NCBI GenBank assembly: GCA_009911065.1
Contig: QXWR01000017.1
Location: 1 to 64,000 of the forward strand
Source: Clostridiaceae bacterium
Lineage (GTDB): Bacteria; Bacillota; Clostridia; Lachnospirales; Lachnospiraceae
Length of the DNA stretch: 64,000 bases
Reading direction: 5' to 3'
In this document: positions 49,327 through 58,874 of the stretch, piece after piece
Numbering within the stretch: the stretch's first letter is position 1
How the letters are laid out: each line of letters opens with the position of its first letter
Position numbers and translations under genes: made by a program
The notes under the pieces: model-generated
Told to the model about the DNA's origin: nothing
The model's database searches: none
Seen by the model: the letters and a program-made list of their open reading frames with translations, nothing else

Positions 49327-49963
49327 AAGGGCTTTCTTTTGGCATGTATCGGTCAAATATCCGGACCAGAACAAAAGAATTGATAAATGCAATCAAAGGA
49401 AACCCGAACAGTATCAGTAAAGGCATGAAAACCGGCAGCACAAATAGGGCGGCAAAAAGAAAGAATCCATCTACAGCCAGCATCCCCAATGTGAACAGCA
49501 AATGGCGGACGGACATAATAAGAGCATTGAATAAAGTCCGCCTGATTGGGTTGTAAAATCGTGCCTGAAGGGGAAATACATACAGGGAAATAAAGCTGTA
49601 AAGCAGGGAAAAGCCTCCGAAAATAGCAATCATAGCCGTCCGAAGCAGGGACGGTTCTTTTAATATGTAGAAAAAGAAATAGAGATCAAAGGCCAGAAGG
49701 CATCCAACTGCCAGAAGTATCAGCCAGAGCAAGGTCGCCTGACGGAAATTTTCTTTAAAAGACCGAAAGAACGAACGGATGGTAGGACCTTCTTCATCCC
49801 GTACCAGTTTCAAGGTTACATAATAAACTGCCGTGGTGGCAGCCCCTGCCGTCACTACAGGAATCGACAGCAGAATCCAGAGAATATTCAGGATTAAAAG
49901 ATCACAGAATTTACCAATAAAACTCCATATGGGATTGTCGTAGTTAAATATTTGTGAAAACAT
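49310..49963 (-). CDS. YesL-family (DUF624) membrane protein
   Basis: This 217-residue protein has five to six membrane helices and the YesL/DUF624 pattern: DNPIWSFIGKFCDLLILNIL at the start, VVTAGAATTAVYYVTLKLVR and FYNPIRRTLFNALIMSVRH. YesL-like proteins are often found with sugar ABC transporters, but none is present here and the role is unknown. It overlaps the end of gntR convergently. Upstream lies the yajC terminator. Confidence 0.88.
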   Translation of the reverse strand: MFSQIFNYDNPIWSFIGKFCDLLILNILWILLSIPVVTAGAATTAVYYVTLKLVRDEEGPTIRSFFRSFKENFRQATLLWLILLAVGCLLAFDLYFFFYILKEPSLLRTAMIAIFGGFSLLYSFISLYVFPLQARFYNPIRRTLFNALIMSVRHLLFTLGMLAVDGFFLFAALFVLPVFMPLLILFGFPLIAFINSFVLVRIFDRYMPKESPSTAAP

Positions 49964-49996
49964 GAATGTCCTCCTTACTTACTCTAAACGTCAAAC

Positions 49997-50019
49997 GCCC
50001 CGCTGCAAGGCAACGGGGC
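49997..50019 (-). terminator. Hairpin after yajC
   Basis: GCCCCGCTGC (49997-50006) pairs with GCAACGGGGC (50010-50019) with one mismatch and a 3-base loop. The T tract on the minus strand is weak. Confidence 0.6.
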
Positions 50020-50056
50020 ATGGAAGCTGCAAAGTATCTGCCCCTTTGCCTTTTCC

Positions 50057-50353
50057 TTACTGGGGCTTTTCCACTTGTACAATTGCCGCTTTCTGCATGG
50101 GAATCCTGCAATGCCGGTCGCTTCCGAACTCTACAATCACGGTATCGTCCGTCATATCAATAATCACTCCATAAAAACCGCTGCTGGTCAGGACTGTATC
50201 TCCAATGGCCACGCTGGACATCAATTCCTCACGTTTCTTCTTTTCTTTCTGCTGAGGACGGATTGCCATAAAATACATCAGTACAACAAAAAATATAATA
50301 TAGCCAAATAACAAAGAGACAGGCATTCCGCCGGTTTGTGTTGCTGTGAACAT
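50057..50353 (-). CDS. yajC: Preprotein translocase subunit YajC
   Basis: This 98-residue protein has one membrane helix (residues about 13-32), then the YajC core AIRPQQKEKKKREELMSSV and a beta-rich cytoplasmic end. YajC associates with SecDF at the Sec translocon. The ATG has AGGAGG. It follows tgt after 33 bp and is the last gene of the scf-sec-tgt run. Confidence 0.95.
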   Translation of the reverse strand: MFTATQTGGMPVSLLFGYIIFFVVLMYFMAIRPQQKEKKKREELMSSVAIGDTVLTSSGFYGVIIDMTDDTVIVEFGSDRHCRIPMQKAAIVQVEKPQ

Positions 50354-50386
50354 AAGTTTCCTCCTTCTTTTCCGGTACAGCAGAAA

Positions 50387-51523
50387 TTAAGTTTCCGCCA
50401 CCATTCCACTGAGTTTTCTTGCTTTGTAATCCGCGAAGCGGTGTTCTTCAATAGCACTGCGAATCTCTGTCATCATTGTATTATAAAAATACAAATTGTG
50501 CAAGACACATAATCGCATTCCCAACATTTCTTTTGCCTTAAACAGATGGCGGATGTAAGCTCTGCTGTAAGAGCGGCAGGCAGGACACGGACATCCTTCT
50601 TCAATCGGCCGGGAATCCAGCTCATATTTCTGATTCAGCAGATTTAACTTGCCCTGATTGGTATACACATGACTGTGCCGTCCGTTTCGGGAAGGATACA
50701 CACAGTCAAAGAAATCCACTCCTCGGTCTACTGCCTCCAAAATATTGGCAGGGGTTCCCACACCCATCAGATAAGTGGGTTTGTCCTGGGGCAGGTGGGG
50801 AACGGTCACATCTAAAATGTGATACATTTCCTCATGGGTTTCCCCCACTGCCAAACCGCCTACGGCATATCCGTCCAGATTCATGGCGGCGATGGTTTTG
50901 GCATGTTCGATTCGAATTTCATCTACCACGCCTCCCTGGTTAATGCCAAACAAAAGCTGTTCCCGGTTCAATGTGTCTGGAAGCTGGTTTAGCCGTTCCA
51001 TTTCTGTTTTGCACCGGGAAAGCCACCGGGTAGTCCGTTCCACAGAGTTTCGGATATAATCATAATCTGCACGGCTGGGAGGACATTCGTCAAAAGCCAT
51101 GGCAATGGTAGAACCTAAGTTGGACTGAATCTGCATACTTTCTTCCGGTCCCATAAAAATCTTTCTGCCATCAATATGAGACTGAAAATATACGCCTTCT
51201 TCCTTGATTTTGCGCAGTCCGGCCAGAGAAAACACTTGAAATCCGCCAGAATCGGTGAGAATAGGCCGGTCCCAGTTCATAAACCGGTGGAGACCGCCAA
51301 ACTGCCGGATTTTCTGATCTCCTGTGCGAACATGAAGATGATAAGTATTAGACAGCTGAACCTGAGTGCCAATTTGCCGCAGATCGTCTGTGGACACAGC
51401 TCCCTTTATGGCGGCAGCGGTGCCTACATTCATAAACACCGGTGTCTCAATAGGGCCATGTGTAGTTTGAAGCTGGCCGCGCTTGGCGCGGCCGTCGGTT
51501 GTAATTAACTGATATCTTGCCAT
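50387..51523 (-). CDS. tgt: Queuine tRNA-ribosyltransferase
   Basis: This 378-residue enzyme exchanges guanine-34 for a queuosine precursor in tRNAs with GUN anticodons. The catalytic Asp region is ILTDSGGFQVFSLAGLR, the second Asp region FDCVYPSRNGRHSHVYT, and the zinc site is CPCPACRSYSRAYIRHLF. The start codon directly abuts the secDF stop (TAAATG), showing tight coupling. Confidence 0.97.
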   Translation of the reverse strand: MARYQLITTDGRAKRGQLQTTHGPIETPVFMNVGTAAAIKGAVSTDDLRQIGTQVQLSNTYHLHVRTGDQKIRQFGGLHRFMNWDRPILTDSGGFQVFSLAGLRKIKEEGVYFQSHIDGRKIFMGPEESMQIQSNLGSTIAMAFDECPPSRADYDYIRNSVERTTRWLSRCKTEMERLNQLPDTLNREQLLFGINQGGVVDEIRIEHAKTIAAMNLDGYAVGGLAVGETHEEMYHILDVTVPHLPQDKPTYLMGVGTPANILEAVDRGVDFFDCVYPSRNGRHSHVYTNQGKLNLLNQKYELDSRPIEEGCPCPACRSYSRAYIRHLFKAKEMLGMRLCVLHNLYFYNTMMTEIRSAIEEHRFADYKARKLSGMVAET

Positions 51524-53668
51524 TTATTTTTTCTCCGCTTTTGCCTGCGAATCCTGTTTCTTTTTGGATGTGGTCATCACATACCACAAGGCGCCGGTGA
51601 CACATACAGAAGAATAGGTTCCGCATACGATTCCTGTCATCAGGGGAAGGGCAAATTCCCGGATAGAAGAAACACCCATAATAAACAGGACAAACACCAT
51701 AATAAAAGTAGTCAGAGACGTATTGATGCTGCGGGTGAAGGTCTGAGTGACGCTTCGGTTTACCAGCTCTTCCAGATTTTGCTTGTGTGAAGGAACTGCC
51801 AAGTTCTCGCGGATTCGGTCAAAGATTACAATGGTTGCATTGATGGAATAACCAACAATGGTAAGCATACAGGCAATAAAGGTAGAGCCTACGGACCACT
51901 TGGCCACTGCATAGAAGGTTATGACCACCAGCACATCATGGACCAGGGCAAGAATGGCGCTGGCAGCAAACCGAATGTCTTTAAACCGGAACCAGATATA
52001 CAAAAGCATCAAAATGGTTGCAATGACAACAGCCACAACTGCATCCTGCTTCATCTCTTTGCTGACAGCAGCAGAGATACTTTCTGCTGTAATCTGTTCC
52101 GCTTCCACACCGAATTTCTCCACCATAGCGTCTTCCATGGCTTGTCTTTGATCTACAGATAAGGTTTTGGTCTTAATAATAACCTCATTGGTTCCTTCCA
52201 CTTTTTGGGTTTGAATATCCGCATCGCCGGTAATTTCTTCCACAACAGGAACTACCTTGCTGGAAATATCCTCCAGAGACAGATTTTCCTTAAAGGTCAC
52301 ATTGGTGGAAGTTCCGCCAGTAAAGTCCATTCCATAATTAAGGGCTTTTCCGGTCTGGCTGTTATTCAAAATCATTCCACCCCATCCGATTAACACCATG
52401 CCAATGGAAAGGGCAAAAAACAATTTCTTTTTCCCAAGGAAATGAATCAGTTTTTCATCCTTTTTCACTCCGTAATATTTGGGATTTTCAATGCCAAGGT
52501 TGAACAGCCCATACATAGCAAACCGGGTTACAAACAGAGCTGTGAACATGGACAGGATAATACCAATCGCCAGAGTGGTGGCAAATCCTTTTACAGTTCC
52601 CGAACCGCGGAAATAAAGGACAGCAGCTGCAATTAAAGTGGTGATGTTGCCGTCCACAATGGCAGACAAGGCTTTGGAGAAACCAGTTTTAATAGCAGAT
52701 TTGACAACCTTTCCATAACCCAGTTCCTCTTTAATACGGGTAAAGATGATTACATTGGCATCTACTGCCATACCAACGGACAGAATGATACCTGCAATTC
52801 CAGGCAGGGTCAGAGTCACTTCAAAGGCTGCCAGCAAAATCAAAATCAATCCCACATACAAAGCCAGGGCAAGTACCGCAGCCAACCCTGGAATCAAATA
52901 AACGATTACCATGAACACGGCAACGATTGCAAAACCAACAGCGCCGGCTTTCAGGCTGGTGGAGATGGCTTCCTGTCCCAATTTTGCGCCAACTACATTG
53001 GAACGAAGCTCTTCCAGCTCCAGAGACAAAGAACCGATTCGAATGGTGGAGGCAATACTGTTCGCTTCCTCATAGTCAGCCATTCCATCAATTTGACACT
53101 GCCCGCCAGTGATGGCTTCCCGGACCATTGGGCTGGAAACCACTCTTCCGTCATAGATAATGGCAATTCTCTTTCCCACATTGTTGGTGGTAGCGTCGGC
53201 AAACCGGGTGGTGCCTTCCGGGGTAAAGGTCAGACTGACCACATAGGAACGTAGGCCGTTTTGCTCCATCTGTCCCACTTTGGCAGTGGCTACCTGGTCT
53301 CCAGTGAGAATCACCTGTCCTGCCTCATCAATAAAGATCAGAGAACCAGGTTTTCCCAGTTCTTGTAAGATGGCATTGGCATCCGATACACCGGGAATGT
53401 CAATATTAATCCGGTTGGAGCCTTCCCGGTAAACTTCAGCCTCTGTGCTGTAATTTTGCACTCTCTGCTGAAGCTTGTACACAGTGTCTGCCATAGCTTC
53501 ATCCGACGGATCTGCTTCCACTGTCTGGTAGGTTATGCTGACGCCGCCCGCCAAATCCAGTCCCAGCTTGATATCATCCATGGTATCATAGCCGAAGAAA
53601 CCGAACAGGCCCACGGCAAACAGCAGAAGCAGCAGGCTTAAAAGCCCTTTTACCTTACTGTTTTTCAT
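51524..53668 (-). CDS. secDF: SecDF protein-export fusion
   Basis: This 714-residue protein joins SecD and SecF, with about twelve membrane helices. The SecD half has the MMPL-like start GLDLAGGVSITYQTVEADP and an exported P1-like domain; helix motifs AGIAGIILSVGMAVDANVII and the SecF half MDFTGGTSTNVTF with TIVGYSINATIVIFDRIRE carry the Asp and Arg residues used for proton-driven export. It pulls proteins out on the outer side of the membrane. Fused SecDF occurs in Bacillus; many clostridia keep two genes. Gene order here is scfA, scfB, secDF, tgt, yajC. Confidence 0.96.
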   Translation of the reverse strand: MKNSKVKGLLSLLLLLFAVGLFGFFGYDTMDDIKLGLDLAGGVSITYQTVEADPSDEAMADTVYKLQQRVQNYSTEAEVYREGSNRINIDIPGVSDANAILQELGKPGSLIFIDEAGQVILTGDQVATAKVGQMEQNGLRSYVVSLTFTPEGTTRFADATTNNVGKRIAIIYDGRVVSSPMVREAITGGQCQIDGMADYEEANSIASTIRIGSLSLELEELRSNVVGAKLGQEAISTSLKAGAVGFAIVAVFMVIVYLIPGLAAVLALALYVGLILILLAAFEVTLTLPGIAGIILSVGMAVDANVIIFTRIKEELGYGKVVKSAIKTGFSKALSAIVDGNITTLIAAAVLYFRGSGTVKGFATTLAIGIILSMFTALFVTRFAMYGLFNLGIENPKYYGVKKDEKLIHFLGKKKLFFALSIGMVLIGWGGMILNNSQTGKALNYGMDFTGGTSTNVTFKENLSLEDISSKVVPVVEEITGDADIQTQKVEGTNEVIIKTKTLSVDQRQAMEDAMVEKFGVEAEQITAESISAAVSKEMKQDAVVAVVIATILMLLYIWFRFKDIRFAASAILALVHDVLVVITFYAVAKWSVGSTFIACMLTIVGYSINATIVIFDRIRENLAVPSHKQNLEELVNRSVTQTFTRSINTSLTTFIMVFVLFIMGVSSIREFALPLMTGIVCGTYSSVCVTGALWYVMTTSKKKQDSQAKAEKK

Positions 53669-53682
53669 GTTTTCCTCTTTCC

Positions 53683-53701
53683 TGACGCACTTTTTGCGTC
53701 A
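53683..53701 (-). promoter_or_regulatory. Small hairpin before secDF
   Basis: TGACGCA (53683-53689) and TGCGTCA (53695-53701) are perfectly complementary. It lies in the 67-bp gap between scfB and secDF, just before the secDF ribosome site. No U tract follows, so it may act in mRNA processing or stability. Confidence 0.45.
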
Positions 53702-53735
53702 TCTTGGTAGATTGGAATGTTTTTCCAAACTTTTT

Positions 53736-55229
53736 TCAATTCTCATTTTCGGCTAATGCCGCTTTTATCATAATGGCACACTCAATGCGTTTTTTCTGCA
53801 TTTGGCAGCCAATATCGTAAGCATCGGTTATGGATTGATGAAATTGCCAGGAATTGGCCGCACAGCCGCCGCTGCAGTAAAACCGGGCAAAACAATTTCT
53901 GCATTTTTCTTTTGCATATACATTGCAAAGCTTAAACTCATCCCGAAGGTCCGTCCGAAGAACGCCTTCATTTACATTTCCCATAAGGAAATCTTCCTGT
54001 CCCACAAACTGATGGCAGGGATAAAGATCTCCCCAAGGAGTCACAGCCAGATACTCGGTCCCAGAGCCGCAGCCGGAAAGCCGTTTGGCGACACAAGGAC
54101 CCTGGTCCAAATCAATCATAAAATGGAAGAAGGTAAATCCTCTGCCCTCTTTCTTCCTTTTAATATACTCCACTGCCAGTCGGTCATACTCTTCTAAGAT
54201 TCTGGGCAGATCTTCCTCACGAATGGCATAAGGTTCTTCTTTGGAAGCTACCACCGGTTCGATGGACATCTGTTCAAATCCCAGGTCCGCAAAATGTTTT
54301 ACGTCCTCGGAAAAGTCTAGGTTATGTCTGGTAAAGGTTCCTCTCACATAATAGTCTTTCCCTTTTCGGGACCGGGCAAACTTCTGAAATTTGGGAACAA
54401 TGATATCATAGCTGCTTTTCTGACCGCTGCGAACCGGCCGCATAAAATCATTTACCTCCCGGCGTCCGTCCAAACTTAACACCACATTGCTCATTTCCTG
54501 ATTACAAAATTCCATAATTTCGTCATTGAGCAAAATCCCATTGGTAGTCAGCGTAAAACGAAAACGTTTGTTACACTCCTGTTCCCTTGACCTGCCATAG
54601 GCAACCAGCTGTTTTACCACTTCCCAGTTCATCAGTGGTTCACCGCCAAAAAAGTCCACCTCCAGATTTCTGCGGTTGCCAGAATTGGCGATCAGGAAAT
54701 CTAGGGCTTTTTTGCCTACCTCAAAACTCATCAAAGCTCGTCTGCCGTGGTATTCCCCTTCCTCGGCAAAACAGTATTTGCACCCTAAGTTGCAGTCGTG
54801 GGCAATGTGAAGACACAGTGCCTTTACTACAGTTTCCCGTTTTTTAAAATCGGATACATATTCCTGATAGGTATCTTTGGTAAATAGTTCTTCCTCATGA
54901 ATCAGCTGCTGAATCTCATCCAAAGCTTCCCGAATCTCCTGCTCCTGGTAAGAAGGGGACAGCTTGTTTTGAATATGGCGGCGCAGCTCTTGGGATAGCA
55001 ACTTGGGCACTGTCTGGTTTGGACAGAATGGATTATGGGGCTGAGTATCCGGCGCCACTTGGTCCGGTCTGTAGGATGCTTCCGATTCTTTGAAAAGACA
55101 AGAATGCTCCTGTCTCCAGAAATCCATCAGGGCAACCACATCATATACCACGTCGTCCACCACATGAACGGACCCGCTTGCTATATCCATAATAATGTTG
55201 TAGCCGTTATTTTTATATTGATGAATCAC
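53736..55229 (-). CDS. scfB: SCIFF peptide maturase, radical SAM/SPASM enzyme
   Basis: This 497-residue protein has a radical-SAM cluster motif (HIAHDCNLGCKYCFAEEGEY) near residue 135. The SPASM region holds further cysteines in GCGSGTEYLAVTPWGDLYPC, CNVYAKEKCRNCFARFYCSG and the final stretch. It matches the maturase that installs thioether crosslinks in SCIFF peptides, and the peptide gene lies directly upstream. The start is GTG at 55229 with AAAGGAG. A hairpin terminator in the gap to scfA should reduce maturase expression relative to the peptide. Confidence 0.95.
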   Translation of the reverse strand: MIHQYKNNGYNIIMDIASGSVHVVDDVVYDVVALMDFWRQEHSCLFKESEASYRPDQVAPDTQPHNPFCPNQTVPKLLSQELRRHIQNKLSPSYQEQEIREALDEIQQLIHEEELFTKDTYQEYVSDFKKRETVVKALCLHIAHDCNLGCKYCFAEEGEYHGRRALMSFEVGKKALDFLIANSGNRRNLEVDFFGGEPLMNWEVVKQLVAYGRSREQECNKRFRFTLTTNGILLNDEIMEFCNQEMSNVVLSLDGRREVNDFMRPVRSGQKSSYDIIVPKFQKFARSRKGKDYYVRGTFTRHNLDFSEDVKHFADLGFEQMSIEPVVASKEEPYAIREEDLPRILEEYDRLAVEYIKRKKEGRGFTFFHFMIDLDQGPCVAKRLSGCGSGTEYLAVTPWGDLYPCHQFVGQEDFLMGNVNEGVLRTDLRDEFKLCNVYAKEKCRNCFARFYCSGGCAANSWQFHQSITDAYDIGCQMQKKRIECAIMIKAALAENEN

Positions 55230-55284
55230 AGATATCTCCTTTTATCCTTATGAATCACATGGCTGAAAATCCTGCTCAAAAGGA

Positions 55285-55314
55285 AAAACCCCTACAATCG
55301 AAAACTATAGGGGT
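55285..55314 (-). terminator. Attenuating terminator between scfA and scfB
   Basis: ACCCCTA (55288-55294) pairs with TAGGGGT (55308-55314); on the minus strand TTTTT-type sequence follows. Partial read-through is needed to reach the maturase. Confidence 0.8.
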
Positions 55315-55352
55315 CCTTCTGATAGTGTTTTTATCTGCACGGTAAAGCCGGA

Positions 55353-55499
55353 TTACCGATTTGCATTTTCACAGCTCTGATTCCCTACGGTGCAGGATGT
55401 TTTGCATGCGGACTGACAAGAAGTCTGGCATTCTCCGCACCCGCCCTTTTTCAGGGATTCTTTCAATGTTTTGTTATTTAAAGTCTTTACATGTTTCAT
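55353..55499 (-). CDS. scfA: SCIFF ribosomal peptide precursor
   Basis: This 48-residue peptide has exactly six cysteines in its second half: CGECQTSCQSACKTSC plus a last Cys in NQSCENANR. The leader MKHVKTLNNKTLKESLKKGG is typical of SCIFF (six cysteines in forty-five), a clostridial RiPP of unknown biological role. Its partner radical-SAM maturase is downstream. It has an AGGAGG ribosome site and its own consensus promoter within the end of cca. The maturase links cysteines to nearby Thr or other residues by thioether bonds. Confidence 0.96.
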   Translation of the reverse strand: MKHVKTLNNKTLKESLKKGGCGECQTSCQSACKTSCTVGNQSCENANR

Positions 55500-55531
55500 T
55501 TTTTTCTTCCTCCTGATCGGTTTTGAAAGAG

Positions 55532-55560
55532 ATTATACCACACGTCACTCTATATCGCAA
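55532..55560 (-). promoter_or_regulatory. Promoter of scfA
   Basis: On the minus strand TTGCGA (55560-55555) and TATAAT (55537-55532) are 17 bp apart, with the -35 overlapping the cca stop codon. Confidence 0.75.
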
Positions 55561-56734
55561 GATTTTTGGCGATTTCCAGTAAAATATCCTTTTGATTTTG
55601 GCTCGGACACTCTAAAACTACGTCTAAAAGCAGGTTTAAAAGCCTTCCCATTTCTTTTCCGGCGGGGATTTTAGCTTCAGCCAAATCCTGGCCGCTGACA
55701 GCCAGATGTTTTAAATCCAGACAGTCTCCCCGGCTACGGATTTGTTCGGTCAGTTTTTGAATCTGGTGATCATATCCGTTCAGCTGAATCAGAGCATCCC
55801 ATACTTCCGGAAGCATAGCGCTCATGCCCCGGCGTATGTCAGCCTCTTTTGGAGGCATGGGACGGCCGGTCCATGTTGCTAAAATCTGGACTTTGCGAAT
55901 GGTGTCATTGTCCATCTTTAAATCTTTTAACACTTCTACAGCAGCCTTAGGCCCTGCCTTGCCAAGAAAGGCGGCCCACCTTACATATTTTTCGGAAGGG
56001 AGACCAGAAGCAATTTCCAGGTTTCTCCAGGGAAGACTGGCAAAAGCAGGAGAGATAAAGGTATGGATTCCAGTGACAAATACCTCCTGTATTTTTTCCG
56101 GATGGTCCGATTGGAGGATTTTGGTCAGCTCGGTCTGAATCCGTTCTTTACTGACAAGGGCAATTCTTGGAGCGATGCGGGAAATGGCGTCATAAGTTGT
56201 TTCTTCTATATGAAAGCCTAACTGGGCGGAAAAACGGACGGCGCGGAGGATTCGAAGGGCATCCTCTCCAAATCGTTCCAGAGGATTGCCCACACAGCGA
56301 ATCCGGCCGGCTTCCAAATCTTTAATGCCCTCAAAAGCATCCACAATACCCGTTTCCTGGCTGTAAGCCATGGCATTGATGGTAAAATCCCGCCGTTTTA
56401 AATCTTCCAGAAGTTCGGAAGTGAAGGCAACTGTGGCTGGATGACGTCCATCCGGATACTCCCCGTCAACCCGGTAAGTAGTGACTTCATACCGGTCAGA
56501 CCCTGCCATGACTGTGACCGTCCCATGCTGGATTCCGGTATCAATGGTCCGATTAAATAGTTTCTTTACCTGTTCGGGCTTTGCAGGAGTGGTAATATCC
56601 CAGTCATCCGGGACGCGGCCTAACAGGGAATCCCGCACACAACCGCCTACCACGTAGGCTTTATAACCGCCGCTGTTAAGCCGCTGTATGATTTTTTCCA
56701 CCTGAGGCGGCAGTTCTATTTTAACCAGCTCCAT
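55550..56734 (-). CDS. cca: CCA tRNA nucleotidyltransferase
   Basis: This 394-residue class II nucleotidyltransferase has the head domain motif YVVGGCVRDSLLGRVPDDWD (catalytic DWD), the RRDFTINAMAY stretch and the neck motif FGEDALRILRAVRFSAQLGF. It adds or repairs the CCA end of tRNAs without a template. It is encoded 24 bp after proS, so both tRNA-maturation genes are under the T-box promoter. Confidence 0.93.
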   Translation of the reverse strand: MELVKIELPPQVEKIIQRLNSGGYKAYVVGGCVRDSLLGRVPDDWDITTPAKPEQVKKLFNRTIDTGIQHGTVTVMAGSDRYEVTTYRVDGEYPDGRHPATVAFTSELLEDLKRRDFTINAMAYSQETGIVDAFEGIKDLEAGRIRCVGNPLERFGEDALRILRAVRFSAQLGFHIEETTYDAISRIAPRIALVSKERIQTELTKILQSDHPEKIQEVFVTGIHTFISPAFASLPWRNLEIASGLPSEKYVRWAAFLGKAGPKAAVEVLKDLKMDNDTIRKVQILATWTGRPMPPKEADIRRGMSAMLPEVWDALIQLNGYDHQIQKLTEQIRSRGDCLDLKHLAVSGQDLAEAKIPAGKEMGRLLNLLLDVVLECPSQNQKDILLEIAKNLAI

Positions 56735-56758
56735 ATTCCATCCTTTCCAGATTGTTTT

Positions 56759-58192
56759 TTAATAAGCCTTTCCCCAGTAAACCATTTTCACTGCAGGTTT
56801 GCCGCAGCACACACACTGACTGGACAGCTGCTCCTGGACAAAAGGCATACACCGGGAGGTTGCTCCGGTCACTTCTTTAATCTTGTCCTCACACTCCCGG
56901 CTGCCGCACCACATAGCTTTGACAAATCCTGGTTTTTCTTCCACGGTTTTTGTAAAGGTTTCAAAGTCCGTGGCCTCATAAGTGTGAGAGTCCCGGTGGG
57001 TCCGCGCCCGCGTAAGCATGTCAGACTGAATCTGTTTTAACAGTTCATCAATTTTTGATGGAATCTCGTCAAGGGAAACAACAAGCTTTTCATGGTTATC
57101 CCGCCGTACAAGCACAGCCTGGTTTTGCGCAATATCTTTTGGTCCGATTTCCACACGAACCGGGATTCCACGCATTTCGGATTCGCTGAATTTCCAGCCC
57201 GGACTCTTATCGGTATCGTCCACTTTCACCCGGAAGCCGGACAGCGCGTTTTTGATTTCCTGGGCTTTTTCTAAAACCCCTTCTTTTTTCTGCTGAATCG
57301 GCACAATCACGACCTGAGTGGGGGCGATGGCAGGTGGAAGAACCAGTCCGCTGTCATCTCCGTGAACCATGATAATGGCCCCGATAATTCGGGTGGACAT
57401 GCCCCAGGAAGTCTGATGTACATATTGCAGAGAGTTGTCTTTGGCGGCATACTGGATGCCAAAAGCTTTGGCAAAACCATCTCCAAAATTATGGCTGGTT
57501 CCGGACTGTAAGGCTTTTCCGTCATGCATCAGGGCCTCAATTGTGTAGGTGGCCTCTGCTCCGGCAAACTTTTCTTTATCTGTTTTTTGTCCACGGATGA
57601 CCGGGATGGCGAGAACTTCCTCACAGAAGTTTGCATACACATCCAGCATCTGCTCAGTTCTTTCCTGGGCTTCCTGTGGGGTTTCATGGGCTGTATGGCC
57701 TTCCTGCCACAAAAATTCCCTGGAGCGAAGGAACGGTCTGGTGGTTTTCTCCCAACGGACTACAGAACACCATTGGTTATAGACCTTTGGCAAATCCCGG
57801 TAAGAGTGAATATCTTTGGCATAAAAATCACAGAACAAAGTCTCAGAGGTAGGACGCACACACATTCTTTCCTGAAGAGGTTCCAGACCGCCATGAGTTA
57901 CCCAGGCCACTTCCGGAGCAAAGCCTTCCACATGGTCTTTTTCTTTTTGGAGAAGACCTTCCGGGATAAACATGGGCATGTATACGTTTTCCACCCCAGT
58001 CTCCTTGAAACGCCGGTCCAGTTCCTTTTGAATATTTTCCCACAAGGCATATCCAGCCGGTTTAATGACCATACACCCTTTTACGCTGGCGTAATCACAC
58101 AGTTCAGCCTTTTTTACCACATCTGTATACCACTGGGCAAAATCTTCTTTCATGGAGGTGATGGCCTCCACCAGCTTTTTTTCACTAGCCAT
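56759..58192 (-). CDS. proS: Prolyl-tRNA synthetase, archaeal/eukaryotic-like type
   Basis: This 477-residue class II synthetase is of the short type without the bacterial editing insert. Motifs are the [20 protein letters not shown] start region, [20 protein letters not shown] (motif 2 region), [20 protein letters not shown] and the C-terminal zinc-binding cysteine set near [18 protein letters not shown]. It charges tRNA-Pro. A T-box riboswitch upstream senses uncharged tRNA-Pro. cca lies downstream in the same transcript. Confidence 0.96.
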   Translation of the reverse strand: MASEKKLVEAITSMKEDFAQWYTDVVKKAELCDYASVKGCMVIKPAGYALWENIQKELDRRFKETGVENVYMPMFIPEGLLQKEKDHVEGFAPEVAWVTHGGLEPLQERMCVRPTSETLFCDFYAKDIHSYRDLPKVYNQWCSVVRWEKTTRPFLRSREFLWQEGHTAHETPQEAQERTEQMLDVYANFCEEVLAIPVIRGQKTDKEKFAGAEATYTIEALMHDGKALQSGTSHNFGDGFAKAFGIQYAAKDNSLQYVHQTSWGMSTRIIGAIIMVHGDDSGLVLPPAIAPTQVVIVPIQQKKEGVLEKAQEIKNALSGFRVKVDDTDKSPGWKFSESEMRGIPVRVEIGPKDIAQNQAVLVRRDNHEKLVVSLDEIPSKIDELLKQIQSDMLTRARTHRDSHTYEATDFETFTKTVEEKPGFVKAMWCGSRECEDKIKEVTGATSRCMPFVQEQLSSQCVCCGKPAVKMVYWGKAY

Positions 58193-58335
58193 ATTGATTC
58201 TCCTTTTCTTATTCCGGCATACCGGTAATTTTGTAACAATTCATATGGGGGATTTCTTTCTGTCTGATAAAACCAAACAAAAAGCTGGAGCGTCCATCCA
58301 ATGATGAGGACACCGAACAGCCACGAAAAACAAAC
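58193..58335. other. Spacer between T-box terminator and proS
   Basis: No convincing gene or structure was seen. A short open frame on the minus strand (58150-58347) overlaps the T-box terminator and the start of proS and has no ribosome site. Confidence 0.5.
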
Positions 58336-58611
58336 AAAAAAAGCCATCTGTCATCCTGTCCGAAACAGACAGGGGACCAAATGACTATGTCACTTCGGCG
58401 GTACCACCCCTATTGATTTTCCTTTATGGCAGAATAAATCTTCTTTCAGGTCTGCTGGAAAACCCTCTTTCACTCCGTTAACGCCGGATTGCCACGCCGT
58501 ACTTTCCTACGGAACTCCAAGGCGGGTTCAGTTTTCAGGGACACAAAAACCTTTCACCAGTGGTTTTTTCTCTGGAAGTGTGTGAAAACTTACTGTTCCT
58601 TTTCTTCGTCA
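58336..58611 (-). promoter_or_regulatory. T-box riboswitch of proS
   Basis: On the minus strand the leader carries the T-box core AGGGTGGTACCGC (about 58410-58398), whose TGGT pairs with an ACCA tRNA end. A terminator hairpin (58343-58387) with a T tract (58342-58336) follows. Proline codon candidates in the specifier area lie near 58517-58528 (CCC/CCG region). Uncharged tRNA-Pro should favour antitermination and expression of proS and cca. Confidence 0.9.
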
Positions 58612-58617
58612 CGGTTG

Positions 58618-58646
58618 ATTCTACGCTATTTGAGAGGGTTTGTCAA
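58618..58646 (-). promoter_or_regulatory. Promoter of the proS T-box transcript
   Basis: On the minus strand TTGACA (58646-58641) and TAGAAT (58623-58618) are 17 bp apart, placing the RNA start near 58611. Confidence 0.82.
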
Positions 58647-58874
58647 GATGAACTGCATATATGTTATAAAAAGTGCTACTTGTACAGTTGTTGGGCCAAA
58701 GCATATGCCTCATCGCCGCGGGCGATTTTAAATGGACATATGCCGTTTACGTTCACAGGGCGGGAATGTGACATACAGCTGGCATTCATACACATAACAT
58801 GTTATAATTTTGTGAGTTTACAGAATGGAGCGGTTTGGGGGAATTTGGATTACATCAGGGAGGAAAAGAACAAT

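Noticed and set aside
57524..58228. 234-codon plus-strand frame inside proS
   Set aside because: It is antisense to conserved proS motifs and the product has no similarity pattern.
58150..58347. Hydrophobic minus-strand frame between the T-box and proS
   Set aside because: It overlaps the T-box terminator and the proS start and has no ribosome site.
58560..58874. N-terminal extension of the helicase
   Set aside because: The frame is open through the T-box promoter region, but the Shine-Dalgarno site and family alignment favour the ATG at 58875.
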